The position numbers and the translations under genes were made by a program. DNA of 64,000 nucleotides from Bacillota bacterium (GTDB lineage Bacteria > Bacillota > Clostridia > Christensenellales > Aristaeellaceae). Where the stretch lies: NCBI GenBank assembly GCA_023404715.1, contig JAEYAR010000183.1, forward strand, positions 13,395 to 77,394, in the 5' to 3' direction. The notes below the pieces were generated by a model. It was not told the DNA's origin, ran no database searches, and saw only the letters and a list, made by a program, of their open reading frames with translations. Positions 25,819 through 33,770 of this stretch are shown here, in pieces (the stretch's first letter is position 1; each line of letters starts with the position of its first letter).

Positions 25819-27822
25819 TTACTTCAGGTACGTGTACCTCGCGGTGATGCGCGGCATGTTGCTGTACATGCCGTAGGCGTCGCCGTAGATACGGTAGTAT
25901 GTGCCGACCTCCCACTGCGTCTTGGTGCTGTTTTCGAGCAGGACGAGCTGTTCGATGCCGTCGGTGCCCGTATCCATGATCGCCAGCTGCGGCTGGGTGC
26001 TGACGATGCGGGTGATCGTGCCCTTGCATTCGTAAATCTGCCCCTTGCGGTTGCTAATATTGTTGATGAGATCCTGATAGTCGGCGGGCTTGAAGGGCCA
26101 GGCCTTTCGCGTGTACACGTCCGCCGGGGGCATGTAGTACATGACGTGCGTGACGACGGAGTCCGCGCGGCCGGGGTACTGCGCGCGCACGGTGATCGTG
26201 TTGTCGGCGATGGTGGGGAAGTAGGCGATGAATGTAAAGCTGCCGCTGCTATCCACGACGACGTCGCCGCCGGTGACGAAGGAGGCCTCTCCTTTTTTGA
26301 TCGCTTCGAGCTCGGAGTCCGACTGCACGCTGTAAGGCGACTCGACGGTGATCGTAGCGCCGGGGAATGTGGTGCCGTAGATGCGCGCGTAGGCATTGCT
26401 CGATTCGACGAGCGTATCCGCCGCGAACTCGAGCGTGATTTCCTGCTGAGGCCGGTTGAGCACGATCTCCATGTTGTTTTCACGGCAATACTTGCTGCGC
26501 ACCGAGACCTGTACGCGGTTTTCGCCCGTAGGCTGCACCTGCACGTTGCTGGAGACGAGGCCGCTGTTCTTGACCTGGTCGGACACGTTGACGCCGTCAA
26601 TGATGACGCGGCTGCCTTTCTCGACCTGCAGGCGGATCTCAAAGATCGAGGTGGAGACGTTGGCGTAGGGCGATTCGGGCCGGACCAGCGTGATGGGGGA
26701 GAGCGGCACCTCGATCGTATATTGAATGGGGGTAATCGCTGCCTGGTCGCCGTCGCTGTACTTGATGAAGGGGGTTAGCTCAACATCCATGGTATCGCTG
26801 GCGACGATTTCTGCGTTTTCGTACCAGTAATAGTCCGGGATTTCGATCGTCGCCACGCCCCCGGTCACGATGTAGGAGTTTTGCAGCTCGCGTACGTAGA
26901 TCTGCGCGCCCTCTTTGCCGGAGATGGTGATAATATGACCCGGCTGCTCTTTGACGAGGGCTTCCTCGATCGTTACCTGAGAGGAAATCGTCTGCGGCGC
27001 GGACAAGCCCGAGAGGTTGATGAAGAGGGAGATGCCAAAATAGCTTGTGGCGACGACGGCCGCGACGGCGACGAGCCAGAAGATCACCCGCCTCCAAACC
27101 CGGCGCTTGCTATGCGGCCTGGCAGCGCGCGAGCCTGACGCGGCATAGGTGCGCAGCGTCGTACTCGAATAGGTGTGCGTATCCCATCCGTTGCGCGTGG
27201 GCTGATAGTCCGTATAAGCGCCGGGATCCGTCTCGTCGGCCGGGCTTTCGTAGCCGTCGTACAGCACGGGCGCGCTCTCGTCCTCGTCGTCGAAGATGAA
27301 ATTGTCGTCCGGCGGCCTGTCGTACGGATCGGCAGAGTCGGGCAGCTCCGGCGGCAGGTCGCCCCCCTTGACCGCCCGCGCATATTCGCGCTGCTTACGC
27401 CCGCGACGTACCTCGAGCGGCTCGGGCTCTTCGTCCGCGTCAAAGCCCAAAGGCTCCTCCTCGGGCAGCGGGCGGATCACGGTCGCGGTACGGATCGTCT
27501 CCTGCGCGGCGCGGGCCCGCTCGCGCATCTTTTCCAGATAGACCTCCCCGCGCACGCGGCGCTCCTTGAGCTGCTCGATCTCGCCGGCGAGCTGTGCATT
27601 GTCCTCGCCGGAGGGCGTTTTGTGCGGCACTTCATCCAACACGTCGACGACCTGGTCCTCATCGTAGCGCTCGTAGGACGTCTCGGGCACGGCGTCGCGC
27701 AGCTCGCGCTCCCACGTTCGGGCGTCGTCTTCGGCCGGCGCAGCCTTGGGCAGCGGCTGGCCGCACTTAAAGCATCGCGGAAAATCCGCTTTATTCCAAT
27801 ATCCGCAGGACGGACATTTCAT
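25819..27822 (-). CDS. Zinc-ribbon, single-pass membrane protein with large extracellular beta-rich region (hypothetical)
   Basis: 667 residues, no family I can name. Order: N-terminal zinc ribbon MKCPSCGYWNKADFPRCFKCG (two CxxC pairs); an acidic cytoplasmic linker of about 200 residues with a charged helix around 65-90; a basic patch; one membrane helix (VIFWLVAVAAVVATSYFGIS, about 236-255). After the helix come about 400 outside residues of repeated beta-strand segments (GAQIYVRELQNSYIVTGGVA; GSRVIIDGVNVSD; PGATITVESPYSV), resembling Ig-like or PEGA-type domains. The C-terminal segment resembles a small OB-like fold. ATG 27822 has GGAGGT upstream. A membrane sensor or assembly factor is conceivable but unproven. 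Confidence 0.72.
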   Translation of the reverse strand: MKCPSCGYWNKADFPRCFKCGQPLPKAAPAEDDARTWERELRDAVPETSYERYDEDQVVDVLDEVPHKTPSGEDNAQLAGEIEQLKERRVRGEVYLEKMRERARAAQETIRTATVIRPLPEEEPLGFDADEEPEPLEVRRGRKQREYARAVKGGDLPPELPDSADPYDRPPDDNFIFDDEDESAPVLYDGYESPADETDPGAYTDYQPTRNGWDTHTYSSTTLRTYAASGSRAARPHSKRRVWRRVIFWLVAVAAVVATSYFGISLFINLSGLSAPQTISSQVTIEEALVKEQPGHIITISGKEGAQIYVRELQNSYIVTGGVATIEIPDYYWYENAEIVASDTMDVELTPFIKYSDGDQAAITPIQYTIEVPLSPITLVRPESPYANVSTSIFEIRLQVEKGSRVIIDGVNVSDQVKNSGLVSSNVQVQPTGENRVQVSVRSKYCRENNMEIVLNRPQQEITLEFAADTLVESSNAYARIYGTTFPGATITVESPYSVQSDSELEAIKKGEASFVTGGDVVVDSSGSFTFIAYFPTIADNTITVRAQYPGRADSVVTHVMYYMPPADVYTRKAWPFKPADYQDLINNISNRKGQIYECKGTITRIVSTQPQLAIMDTGTDGIEQLVLLENSTKTQWEVGTYYRIYGDAYGMYSNMPRITARYTYLK

Positions 27823-28016
27823 GGGTGTTCTACCTCCAGTTCCTGATCACGGCCCGTTGAAGAGCCGTAATTTGCTATTATTCGCAAAGACTGATTGAAA
27901 ATCCTGCCGTCGGAGGAATTTTGAATGGGTCAACGAAAAGTAAAACAGAAGACTAGCCGGAGCGCGCCATTCGTGTTATACTATACCATATGGCTTCGAG
28001 CAATGGAGGATAGGTT

Positions 28017-28553
28017 ATGGACAATTTCCGCGAAGAGATCGTCGTCCGGCGCAACCGCCTACTAAACGATCTGCTCTATGTGATGGCATGGATCCTGATC
28101 GTCGTATTCGGGTTTGTCGCGCTGATGCTGCTGCAAAGCACGGTCATGGTGCTCAATTTCAATGTCTTTGCGATCGGCGTCATGCTGGCGACCGGCGCGA
28201 TCGCGGTGCTTTTGTTCCTTAAAAAAGACGTACTGCGAACGGAATACGAATATACGTTCACCAACGGCGAGCTGGACTTCGCGCGCGTATACGGCAACAA
28301 CAAGCGCAAAGAGCTGGGCAGCATGCGCGTGAAAAATGTAGATGCCTGCGGGTGGGTCGCTGGGCCGAGCTTTCAGCGCTATGTCAGCATGCCGGGCATC
28401 CGCAAGGACAACTGGTTCCTCAACCGAGACGCGAACCTGTTTTACTTTTATTTCGTGAAGGATGGCTCAAAGCGCATCATCGTCATCGAGCCTTCGAAGG
28501 AGATGGCCGATCTCATCCGGCAGTATGCGGCGCACGGCGCCTTCCAGGGCTGA
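28017..28553 (+). CDS. Conserved small membrane protein (possibly DUF6106)
   Basis: 178-residue protein of unknown function. Two adjacent membrane helices (LLYVMAWILIVVFGFVALML and VFAIGVMLATGAIAVLLFLK) follow a charged N-terminus DNFREEIVVRRN. A soluble domain comes next with EYEYTFTNGELDFARVYGNN and RIIVIEPSKEMADLIRQY, similar in feel to bacterial PH domains. I believe this is the clostridial DUF6106 family but cannot confirm it. TATACT (27977-27982) with a weak -35 lies about 35 bp upstream; GGAGG precedes the ATG. It is followed by its own terminator. Confidence 0.7.
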   Translation: MDNFREEIVVRRNRLLNDLLYVMAWILIVVFGFVALMLLQSTVMVLNFNVFAIGVMLATGAIAVLLFLKKDVLRTEYEYTFTNGELDFARVYGNNKRKELGSMRVKNVDACGWVAGPSFQRYVSMPGIRKDNWFLNRDANLFYFYFVKDGSKRIIVIEPSKEMADLIRQYAAHGAFQG

Positions 28554-28571
28554 TCATACGCGTCTTTTAAG

Positions 28572-28600
28572 CCTCCGGCCGGATGTCGCCGGAGGTTTTT
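28572..28600 (+). terminator. Terminator after the small membrane protein gene
   Basis: CCTCCGGC (28572-28579) and GCCGGAGG (28588-28595) then five T. It stands only 14 bp before the desulfurase start, for which no separate promoter is visible, so read-through may feed the next genes. Confidence 0.85.
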
Positions 28601-28613
28601 ATGCGGAGGGAAA

Positions 28614-29771
28614 ATGGAAATCTATCTAGACAACAGCGCGACGACGCGGCCCTTTGATACGGTGATCGAAGCGGTCGCTGATAGCATGCGCGACTGGTAT
28701 TATAACGCCTCAGCGGCTTATAAGCCTGCGGTCGAGGTCGAAAAAAAGATGCGCAAAGCACGCGAGCGAATCGCCGCCTCCCTCGGCGCTGCGGGCGGCG
28801 AGGTCGTCTTTACGAGCGGCGGGACGGAGGGCGATAACCTCGCGATCCTGGGGACGGCCCTGCTGCAAAGGCAACCGATGCGCTTTGTTTTCAGCGCGGT
28901 GGAGCATCCGGCGGTCGCCCAGACGATGGAGCGCGTCCGGCAGATGGGCCACGACGTGCGGACATTGCCTGTGACGGCGCGGGGGATCGTCGATTTGAAT
29001 GCGGCCGAGGAGCTGCTCACCGGACAAACGGCCCTGGTCAGCGTAATGCAGGTGAACAACGAGACGGGCGCGGTGCAGCCGGTGAGCGCGTTGAAGGCTA
29101 TGATGGCGCGGCGCTGCCCGCAGGCCAGGCTACACGTGGACGGCGTACAAGGGTATTTACGCGTCCCCTTTTCGCTGGAAAAGACGGGGACGGATCTGTA
29201 TACGCTCAGCGGTCACAAGATCCACGCGCCGAAGGGCGTCGGCGCGCTGGTCGTACGCAAGGGCGTTCGCCTCGCGCCGCATATGCTGGGTGGCGGGCAG
29301 GAGCGCGGCCTGCGCTCCGGCACGTACAATACGCCGGGTATCGCCGGCCTGGACGCGGCGATCGAGGCGTTTCAGGCGCTGGACAAACCCTGCGAGCGCA
29401 TGCTGGAGATGAAGCGGGCGCTGCTTGCCCAAATACGCTCGGGCATCCCGGGGGCCCTCGTAAACGGCCCGCTGCCGGGCGAGGCGGACGCGGCGCCGCA
29501 CATTCTCAACGTCTCCTTTCCGGACGTGCGCGGCGAGGTGCTGCTGCACGCGCTGGAGGCGCGGCAGATCTACGTTTCGGCCGGGTCGGCCTGCTCGAGC
29601 CATGGGCAAAAGGTCAGCCTGGGCCTGCTGGCGATGGGGCGCAAACCCGCCGAGGCGGAGGGGGCGCTGCGCTTCAGCCTTTCGCCCATGAACACGATGG
29701 AAGAGATAGAGCAGGCGGCGGAGGCAGTCATCGCCCTGCACGCGCAGCTCAAGCTATTCAGGAGGCGTTGA
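28614..29771 (+). CDS. Cysteine desulfurase (NifS/NifZ-like), partner of ThiI
   Basis: PLP enzyme that removes sulfur from cysteine to give alanine and an enzyme persulfide. 385 residues. Family motifs: YLDNSATTRP at the N-terminus, SGGTEGDNLAI, HVDGVQGYLRV, the PLP lysine in YTLSGHKIHAPKGVGAL and the persulfide Cys in VSAGSACSSHGQ. The gene is 3 bp from thiI, matching the known Bacillus arrangement in which a dedicated desulfurase feeds ThiI for tRNA 4-thiouridine. GGAGGG lies only 3 bases before the ATG, an unusually short spacing. Confidence 0.94.
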   Translation: MEIYLDNSATTRPFDTVIEAVADSMRDWYYNASAAYKPAVEVEKKMRKARERIAASLGAAGGEVVFTSGGTEGDNLAILGTALLQRQPMRFVFSAVEHPAVAQTMERVRQMGHDVRTLPVTARGIVDLNAAEELLTGQTALVSVMQVNNETGAVQPVSALKAMMARRCPQARLHVDGVQGYLRVPFSLEKTGTDLYTLSGHKIHAPKGVGALVVRKGVRLAPHMLGGGQERGLRSGTYNTPGIAGLDAAIEAFQALDKPCERMLEMKRALLAQIRSGIPGALVNGPLPGEADAAPHILNVSFPDVRGEVLLHALEARQIYVSAGSACSSHGQKVSLGLLAMGRKPAEAEGALRFSLSPMNTMEEIEQAAEAVIALHAQLKLFRRR

Positions 29772-29774
29772 TCG

Positions 29775-30926
29775 ATGAGGGAGTTGCTGCTCGTACGCTT
29801 CGGCGAGGTCCACTTAAAGGGACAGAACAGGCCGTATTTTCTGCGTACGCTCGTAAACCACGTGAAACATGCGGTAAAAGATATCGGCGGCAACGTCTGG
29901 ATTTCGGATAGCCGCATCTTCGTATCCGATGCCGGGGACATGGAAGAGTGCATACGGCGCGTGACCAAGGTATTCGGCGTGCATTCGGTGTGCCCTGCCG
30001 TCGAGATGGAGAAGGACGACTTCGAGGCGGTCTGCCGGCAGGCGGTAGAGATCATGCGCCCGCTCTGCGGCACGTTTAAGGTGAACGCCCGCCGGTCGGA
30101 CAAGCGCTACCCGCTCGATTCGCCCGCGATCAACAAGGCGGTGGGCGGCTATGTGCTCTCGCACCTGCCGGGGCTCAGCGTAGACGTGCATCATCCCGAG
30201 CATGCGCTAAACGTCGAAATCCGCGATAAGGCGTACCTGTACGTGCGCTGCATCCCGGCCGTCAACGGCATGCCGATGGGGACGAACGGCCGCGCCTGCC
30301 TGCTGCTCTCCGGCGGCATCGACAGCCCGGTCGCCGGCTTCATGATCGCCAAGCGCGGGGTGGAGCTATGCTGCGTGCATTACCACTCCTTCCCGTATAC
30401 GAGCGAGCGCGCGAAGGAAAAGGTGGTGGAGCTCGCGCGCATCCTCAGCGAATACTGCGGGAAGATAAAGCTGTACGTCGTGCCCTTTACGCAAATCCAG
30501 ATGGACATCCACCAGAAATGCCCGGAGAATTACACCACGCTGATCATGCGCCGGTTCATGATGCGCATCGCGGAGCGCGTCGCCCGCATGGACGGGGCGC
30601 AGGCGCTCATCACGGGCGAAAGCGTCGGCCAGGTCGCCAGCCAGACGATGGAGGCGCTGGGCTGTACGGACGAGGTCGTGGGCATGCCGGTCTTCCGTCC
30701 GGTCATCGGGTTTGACAAGATCGAGATCGTCCAGCGCGCGGAGACGATCGGCACGTATGAGACCTCCTCGCTGCCCTATGAGGACTGCTGCACGATATTT
30801 ACGCCCAAGCACCCGGCGACGCACCCCAAGGCGGAGCTCATCCGCAAGGCGGAGCATGCGTTGGACGGCGAAGCGCTGATCGCGGCGGCGATGGAGGGCA
30901 TCGAGATCGTCGAGGTCGGCGGATAA
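29775..30926 (+). CDS. thiI: tRNA 4-thiouridine synthetase ThiI
   Basis: Adenylates and thiolates U8 of tRNA; in many bacteria it also feeds thiazole synthesis. 383 residues. N-terminal ferredoxin-like and THUMP domains (about 1-165, with FGVHSVCPAVEMEK), then the PP-loop LLLSGGIDSPVAGFMIAKRG (about 177-196) and the downstream CCVHYHSFPYTSERAKEKV segment. The C-terminal rhodanese domain is absent, as in Firmicute ThiI that works with an adjacent desulfurase. SD AGGAGG. Confidence 0.96.
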   Translation: MRELLLVRFGEVHLKGQNRPYFLRTLVNHVKHAVKDIGGNVWISDSRIFVSDAGDMEECIRRVTKVFGVHSVCPAVEMEKDDFEAVCRQAVEIMRPLCGTFKVNARRSDKRYPLDSPAINKAVGGYVLSHLPGLSVDVHHPEHALNVEIRDKAYLYVRCIPAVNGMPMGTNGRACLLLSGGIDSPVAGFMIAKRGVELCCVHYHSFPYTSERAKEKVVELARILSEYCGKIKLYVVPFTQIQMDIHQKCPENYTTLIMRRFMMRIAERVARMDGAQALITGESVGQVASQTMEALGCTDEVVGMPVFRPVIGFDKIEIVQRAETIGTYETSSLPYEDCCTIFTPKHPATHPKAELIRKAEHALDGEALIAAAMEGIEIVEVGG

Positions 30927-30957
30927 GCGCATCCTCGGAAAAAAGCGCAAGGTAATG

Positions 30958-30990
30958 AAAGCTGTTTCGCATTCGGCGGGGCAGCTTTTT
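30958..30990 (+). terminator. Terminator of the desulfurase-thiI operon
   Basis: GCTGTTTCGC (30961-30970) pairs with GCGGGGCAGC (30976-30985) through three G-U wobbles, followed by five T. Confidence 0.75.
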
Positions 30991-31058
30991 GCATGTGCCG
31001 CTAAAACACATCTGACACCAAGGCACAGAATCTACCCAGCAAAAAATACGTTTACCTA

Positions 31059-31101
31059 TTGATTTATGGACACCAATAGTATATGCTTATGGTGTTCATA
31101 A
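31059..31101 (+). promoter_or_regulatory. Promoter with overlapping inverted-repeat operator for the RHH gene
   Basis: TTGATT (31059-31064), 17-bp spacer, TATGCT (31082-31087). An inverted repeat with 14-bp arms lies on top of it: TATGGACACCAATA (31065-31078) and TTATGGTGTTCATA (31087-31100), matching at 11 of 14 positions around an 8-bp centre. It fills the spacer and flanks the -10 box, ideal for repression by the RHH protein encoded just downstream. Confidence 0.78.
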
Positions 31102-31113
31102 AGGAGGTGAACG

Positions 31114-31290
31114 ATGGCGAACAAAAAAATGGGTCGTCCAACCGATAATCCAAAGCCTTTTCGCGTCAATGTACGGATCGATATGGAGTGCAAACAGATA
31201 TTAGACGCATATACCGAACAAGAAAAGATAACGGCGATGGAAGCGGTAAGACGAGGTATCAAAAAATTAAGCGACGACCTGAAAAAATGA
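31114..31290 (+). CDS. Small ribbon-helix-helix DNA-binding protein
   Basis: 58 residues: MANKKMGRPTDNPKPF at the N-terminus, then RVNVRIDMECKQILDAY (the ribbon strand and first helix) and ITAMEAVRRGIKKL (second helix). This GRPTDNPK...VRID pattern is typical of small CopG/Arc-like regulators carried on conjugative elements and phages of gut Firmicutes. Excellent site AAGGAGGTG before ATG 31114. It probably represses its own promoter through the overlapping inverted repeat. It is lower in GC than its surroundings, in a small block of accessory DNA. Confidence 0.82.
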   Translation: MANKKMGRPTDNPKPFRVNVRIDMECKQILDAYTEQEKITAMEAVRRGIKKLSDDLKK

Positions 31291-31395
31291 AAGGAAAAGG
31301 CGCTTTCCCGCTAAAGATACACGCCTCTTCCCCCGCGCAGCTACCACAAGGGCAAACCGCATAAATATTATACACTGTGCGGTGCGGCCTTGCAA

Positions 31396-31417
31396 GGTGT
31401 TGTGCGAAATCAACACC
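31396..31417 (+). promoter_or_regulatory. 5' hairpin before the 99-residue accessory gene
   Basis: GGTGTTG (31396-31402) and CAACACC (31411-31417) form a perfect 7-bp stem ending 3 bp before the ribosome-binding site AAGGACGG. A TATTAT (31366-31371) could be the -10 box. It may limit translation. Confidence 0.45.
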
Positions 31418-31434
31418 CGAAAGGACGGCGCATC

Positions 31435-31734
31435 ATGATGAATATTTTGGAAGAATTTTTAAACGGCAATATTCAGCCTAACGACCGGTATTTCTGCCGC
31501 GGTTCGAAGTATGGGCAGGCGATCAAAAAGCTTTCGGATGCGGAGCATGCGCTACGCGCCGCGCTCAACGAACAGGAGACAGAGCTGTTGAACGCTTACG
31601 TAAATGCTCAAGAGAAAATAGACTACCTCAGTGGGACGGATAGATTCATCTACGGATATCGACTTGGCGTTCTGATGACGATGGAGGTATTCCGAACGAG
31701 CGACGAGATCATCGTCAGCGGCGAGAATGAATAG
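31435..31734 (+). CDS. Accessory hypothetical protein (mobile-element type, DUF6809-like)
   Basis: 99 residues beginning MMNILEEFLNGNIQPNDRYF. The rest is mostly helical, with SDAEHALRAALNEQETELLN and an aromatic FIYGYRLGVLMTMEVF near the end. Proteins with this opening are common on integrative elements of Clostridia; I recall the name DUF6809 but cannot verify it. Function unknown. ATG 31435 follows AAGGACGG; an upstream in-frame start at 31390 would put the hairpin inside the coding region and was not used. Own terminator downstream. Confidence 0.7.
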   Translation: MMNILEEFLNGNIQPNDRYFCRGSKYGQAIKKLSDAEHALRAALNEQETELLNAYVNAQEKIDYLSGTDRFIYGYRLGVLMTMEVFRTSDEIIVSGENE

Positions 31735-31747
31735 GCGATAGCTGAAT

Positions 31748-31787
31748 GGCTCGGGGTGGAAGGATATGAACCGCTCCGAGCCTTTTT
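31748..31787 (+). terminator. Terminator of the accessory block
   Basis: GGCTCGG (31748-31754) and CCGAGCC (31776-31782) then five T. Confidence 0.85.
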
Positions 31788-31837
31788 GATTCAGCCGGTT
31801 CAGGATGAAGAAAGATCAGGAAACCTCTATTTAGGGA

Positions 31838-31866
31838 TTGACGCGGCGCTTCGCATCGTGAATAAT
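31838..31866 (+). promoter_or_regulatory. Promoter of the DUF2207 gene
   Basis: TTGACG (31838-31843), 17-bp spacer, AATAAT (31861-31866). Transcription would start near 31873, exactly where the first ATG lies. Confidence 0.65.
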
Positions 31867-31872
31867 GGAACC

Positions 31873-33753
31873 ATGAAGGAGGGGGTTTCAATCAAAAAGC
31901 TGATTCTCATGGTAACGTCGCTCTGCCTGCTGCTCGGCCTCGCCTGCGCAGCCGGCGCGGAAGATAAAACGACCTATCAGCGCGCGGCCGCGTTTGACAT
32001 CGTCTTGCTGGAGGACGGCAGCGCCTCGATCGAGGAGCGCTGGGAGGTCGACTTTCGCGGCGAGGGGGAATTTTCACGGTATGGGCGGATTTATCTGCCG
32101 TCAGAGCGCTACGCGCTGCGCGACGTCCGCGTAGCGGTGGACGGCGTGGACTGCACGATGCTGGACGCGCCGGATGCGGACAGGCCGGACGGATATGCGG
32201 CGGTCTATGCGGACGAGCGGGGGACGGTCGTGGAGATCTATCACCGCAGCGCAAACCAAAGCCGCGCGTTCAAGATCGGGTATACCGTGACGGACGCGGT
32301 GATCCTGCACGACGATACGGCGGAATTTGGGTGGAACCTGACCAGCGGGGACGAGGTATCGCCTATCGGGCAGGTGCAGGCGAACGTGCGAATCCCTTAT
32401 TCGGAGGGGACGACACAGGCGGATTGGCAGATCTGGGCGCACGGCCCGCTGAACGGTTACGTGGAAAAGACGGACGTCAACCGCGCGCTGCTGGAGGTGC
32501 GCGAGGCAAAAAACGCCGAACCGGTCGATATCCGCCTCGCCATGCCGCGCGAGGCGTTTACGGGCGGATACCGGGAAGCGGGAAGCGCGATGCGCAAGAT
32601 CCTGGCGCAGGAGGAGCGCCTGCGGGTGCAGGCCGGCTTCAGGCGAAGCGGCGGCGCCATCTGGCTCGCCTCTACGCTTGTGATTGGCGCGCTGTGCATC
32701 CTGGTGGGCAGATGGCTTTTGCGCCTGCAAAGCGTCGGGCGGGGCGGCTATGCGACGGGCGGCGAGCGCGTGCGTTCACCTTGGCGGTACGACGCCGCAG
32801 GCGAGCCGGAATACCTGGGCGCGCTGCCGGATGAGCGTTCGCCCGCGTTTGCCGGCCTGCTGTGCCATTTCTACGACCACGACGACGTGTCGGGGCCCAT
32901 TTTGACCGCGACGCTCATGGACCTGAGCCTGCGCGGGCACGTGAAGATCGACAACGACGCTGAAAACGCGTATATCACGTTGACGGCCGATGAGGATGAG
33001 CCGGGATTGCAGCCGCATGAACGCGCGGTGCTGCAGCTCTTGTTAGAGGCGATGCAGGGGCAGCCGCGCGTGGCCATGCGCGCGGTCACCGCTTTTATCG
33101 ACGCCAACCCGAAGGAAGCGCACGCGCGGCTGGACGCCTTTTTTGCGCCGGTTCAGGATGAGCTGTCGCAGGTCAGCGAACCTACGGCGATCCTGCAGCG
33201 CGGCGCGGCGGTGGGCGCGCTGATGGCCGCCCTGGCGCTGCTGCTCTGCCTTGGCGTCATGGCATTGACCTCCGTGCGCATGGCGGCAACGATGATCGTC
33301 CTGCCCATCGCCGTCTTCATCCTCGCCGGTCATAAAGGGGCGCCGGGGGTACGCCTCACCCGGGAGGGGGAAGACATCCTCGCGGGGTGGAGCGCGTTTT
33401 CAAGGTTCCTGGACGCATTTGTGCTCGGGCGCCAGGAAGCGCCTGCGCTCGACTGCTGGCGACGGTACGTCGTATACGCCGTGGCGCTGGGCAAGGAGAA
33501 GAGTCTCTTAGAAGCCCTGCCGCTGCGCTATCCGCAGATGGAAGCGCAGACGGACGACAGCTACTTCGGCGCGCTGTACGGCAATCCGCTGTATATGCAT
33601 GCGATGTCGGGCGCGTTCGACGATTTTGGCCGTTCTATGCACGGGGCGGCGACCTGGCGCGATCCCTCGCAAAGCGCGGGCTCTGAGGACGGCGGCTTTT
33701 CTGCAAGCGCCGGCGGGAGCGGCGGCGGAAGCGGAGGCAGCTTTTCCGATTGA
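31873..33753 (+). CDS. DUF2207-type membrane protein
   Basis: About 620-626 residues. A signal peptide (KKLILMVTSLCLLLGLACAA) is followed by an extracellular beta domain with RAAAFDIVLLEDGSASIEER and the FSRYGRIYLP segment. Membrane helices lie near GAIWLASTLVIGALCILVGR and in the second half (AVGALMAALALLLCLGVMAL, MIVLPIAVFIL). The tail is the Gly/Ser-rich GGSGGGSGGSFSD typical of DUF2207. Function unknown in the family. Start is unclear: ATG 31873 coincides with the predicted transcript start, whereas AAGGAGGGGG (31876-31885) is ideally placed for AUC 31891, which would give an ordinary signal peptide. Confidence 0.85.
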   Translation: MKEGVSIKKLILMVTSLCLLLGLACAAGAEDKTTYQRAAAFDIVLLEDGSASIEERWEVDFRGEGEFSRYGRIYLPSERYALRDVRVAVDGVDCTMLDAPDADRPDGYAAVYADERGTVVEIYHRSANQSRAFKIGYTVTDAVILHDDTAEFGWNLTSGDEVSPIGQVQANVRIPYSEGTTQADWQIWAHGPLNGYVEKTDVNRALLEVREAKNAEPVDIRLAMPREAFTGGYREAGSAMRKILAQEERLRVQAGFRRSGGAIWLASTLVIGALCILVGRWLLRLQSVGRGGYATGGERVRSPWRYDAAGEPEYLGALPDERSPAFAGLLCHFYDHDDVSGPILTATLMDLSLRGHVKIDNDAENAYITLTADEDEPGLQPHERAVLQLLLEAMQGQPRVAMRAVTAFIDANPKEAHARLDAFFAPVQDELSQVSEPTAILQRGAAVGALMAALALLLCLGVMALTSVRMAATMIVLPIAVFILAGHKGAPGVRLTREGEDILAGWSAFSRFLDAFVLGRQEAPALDCWRRYVVYAVALGKEKSLLEALPLRYPQMEAQTDDSYFGALYGNPLYMHAMSGAFDDFGRSMHGAATWRDPSQSAGSEDGGFSASAGGSGGGSGGSFSD

Positions 33754-33770
33754 TATGAGGAGAGACGCTT

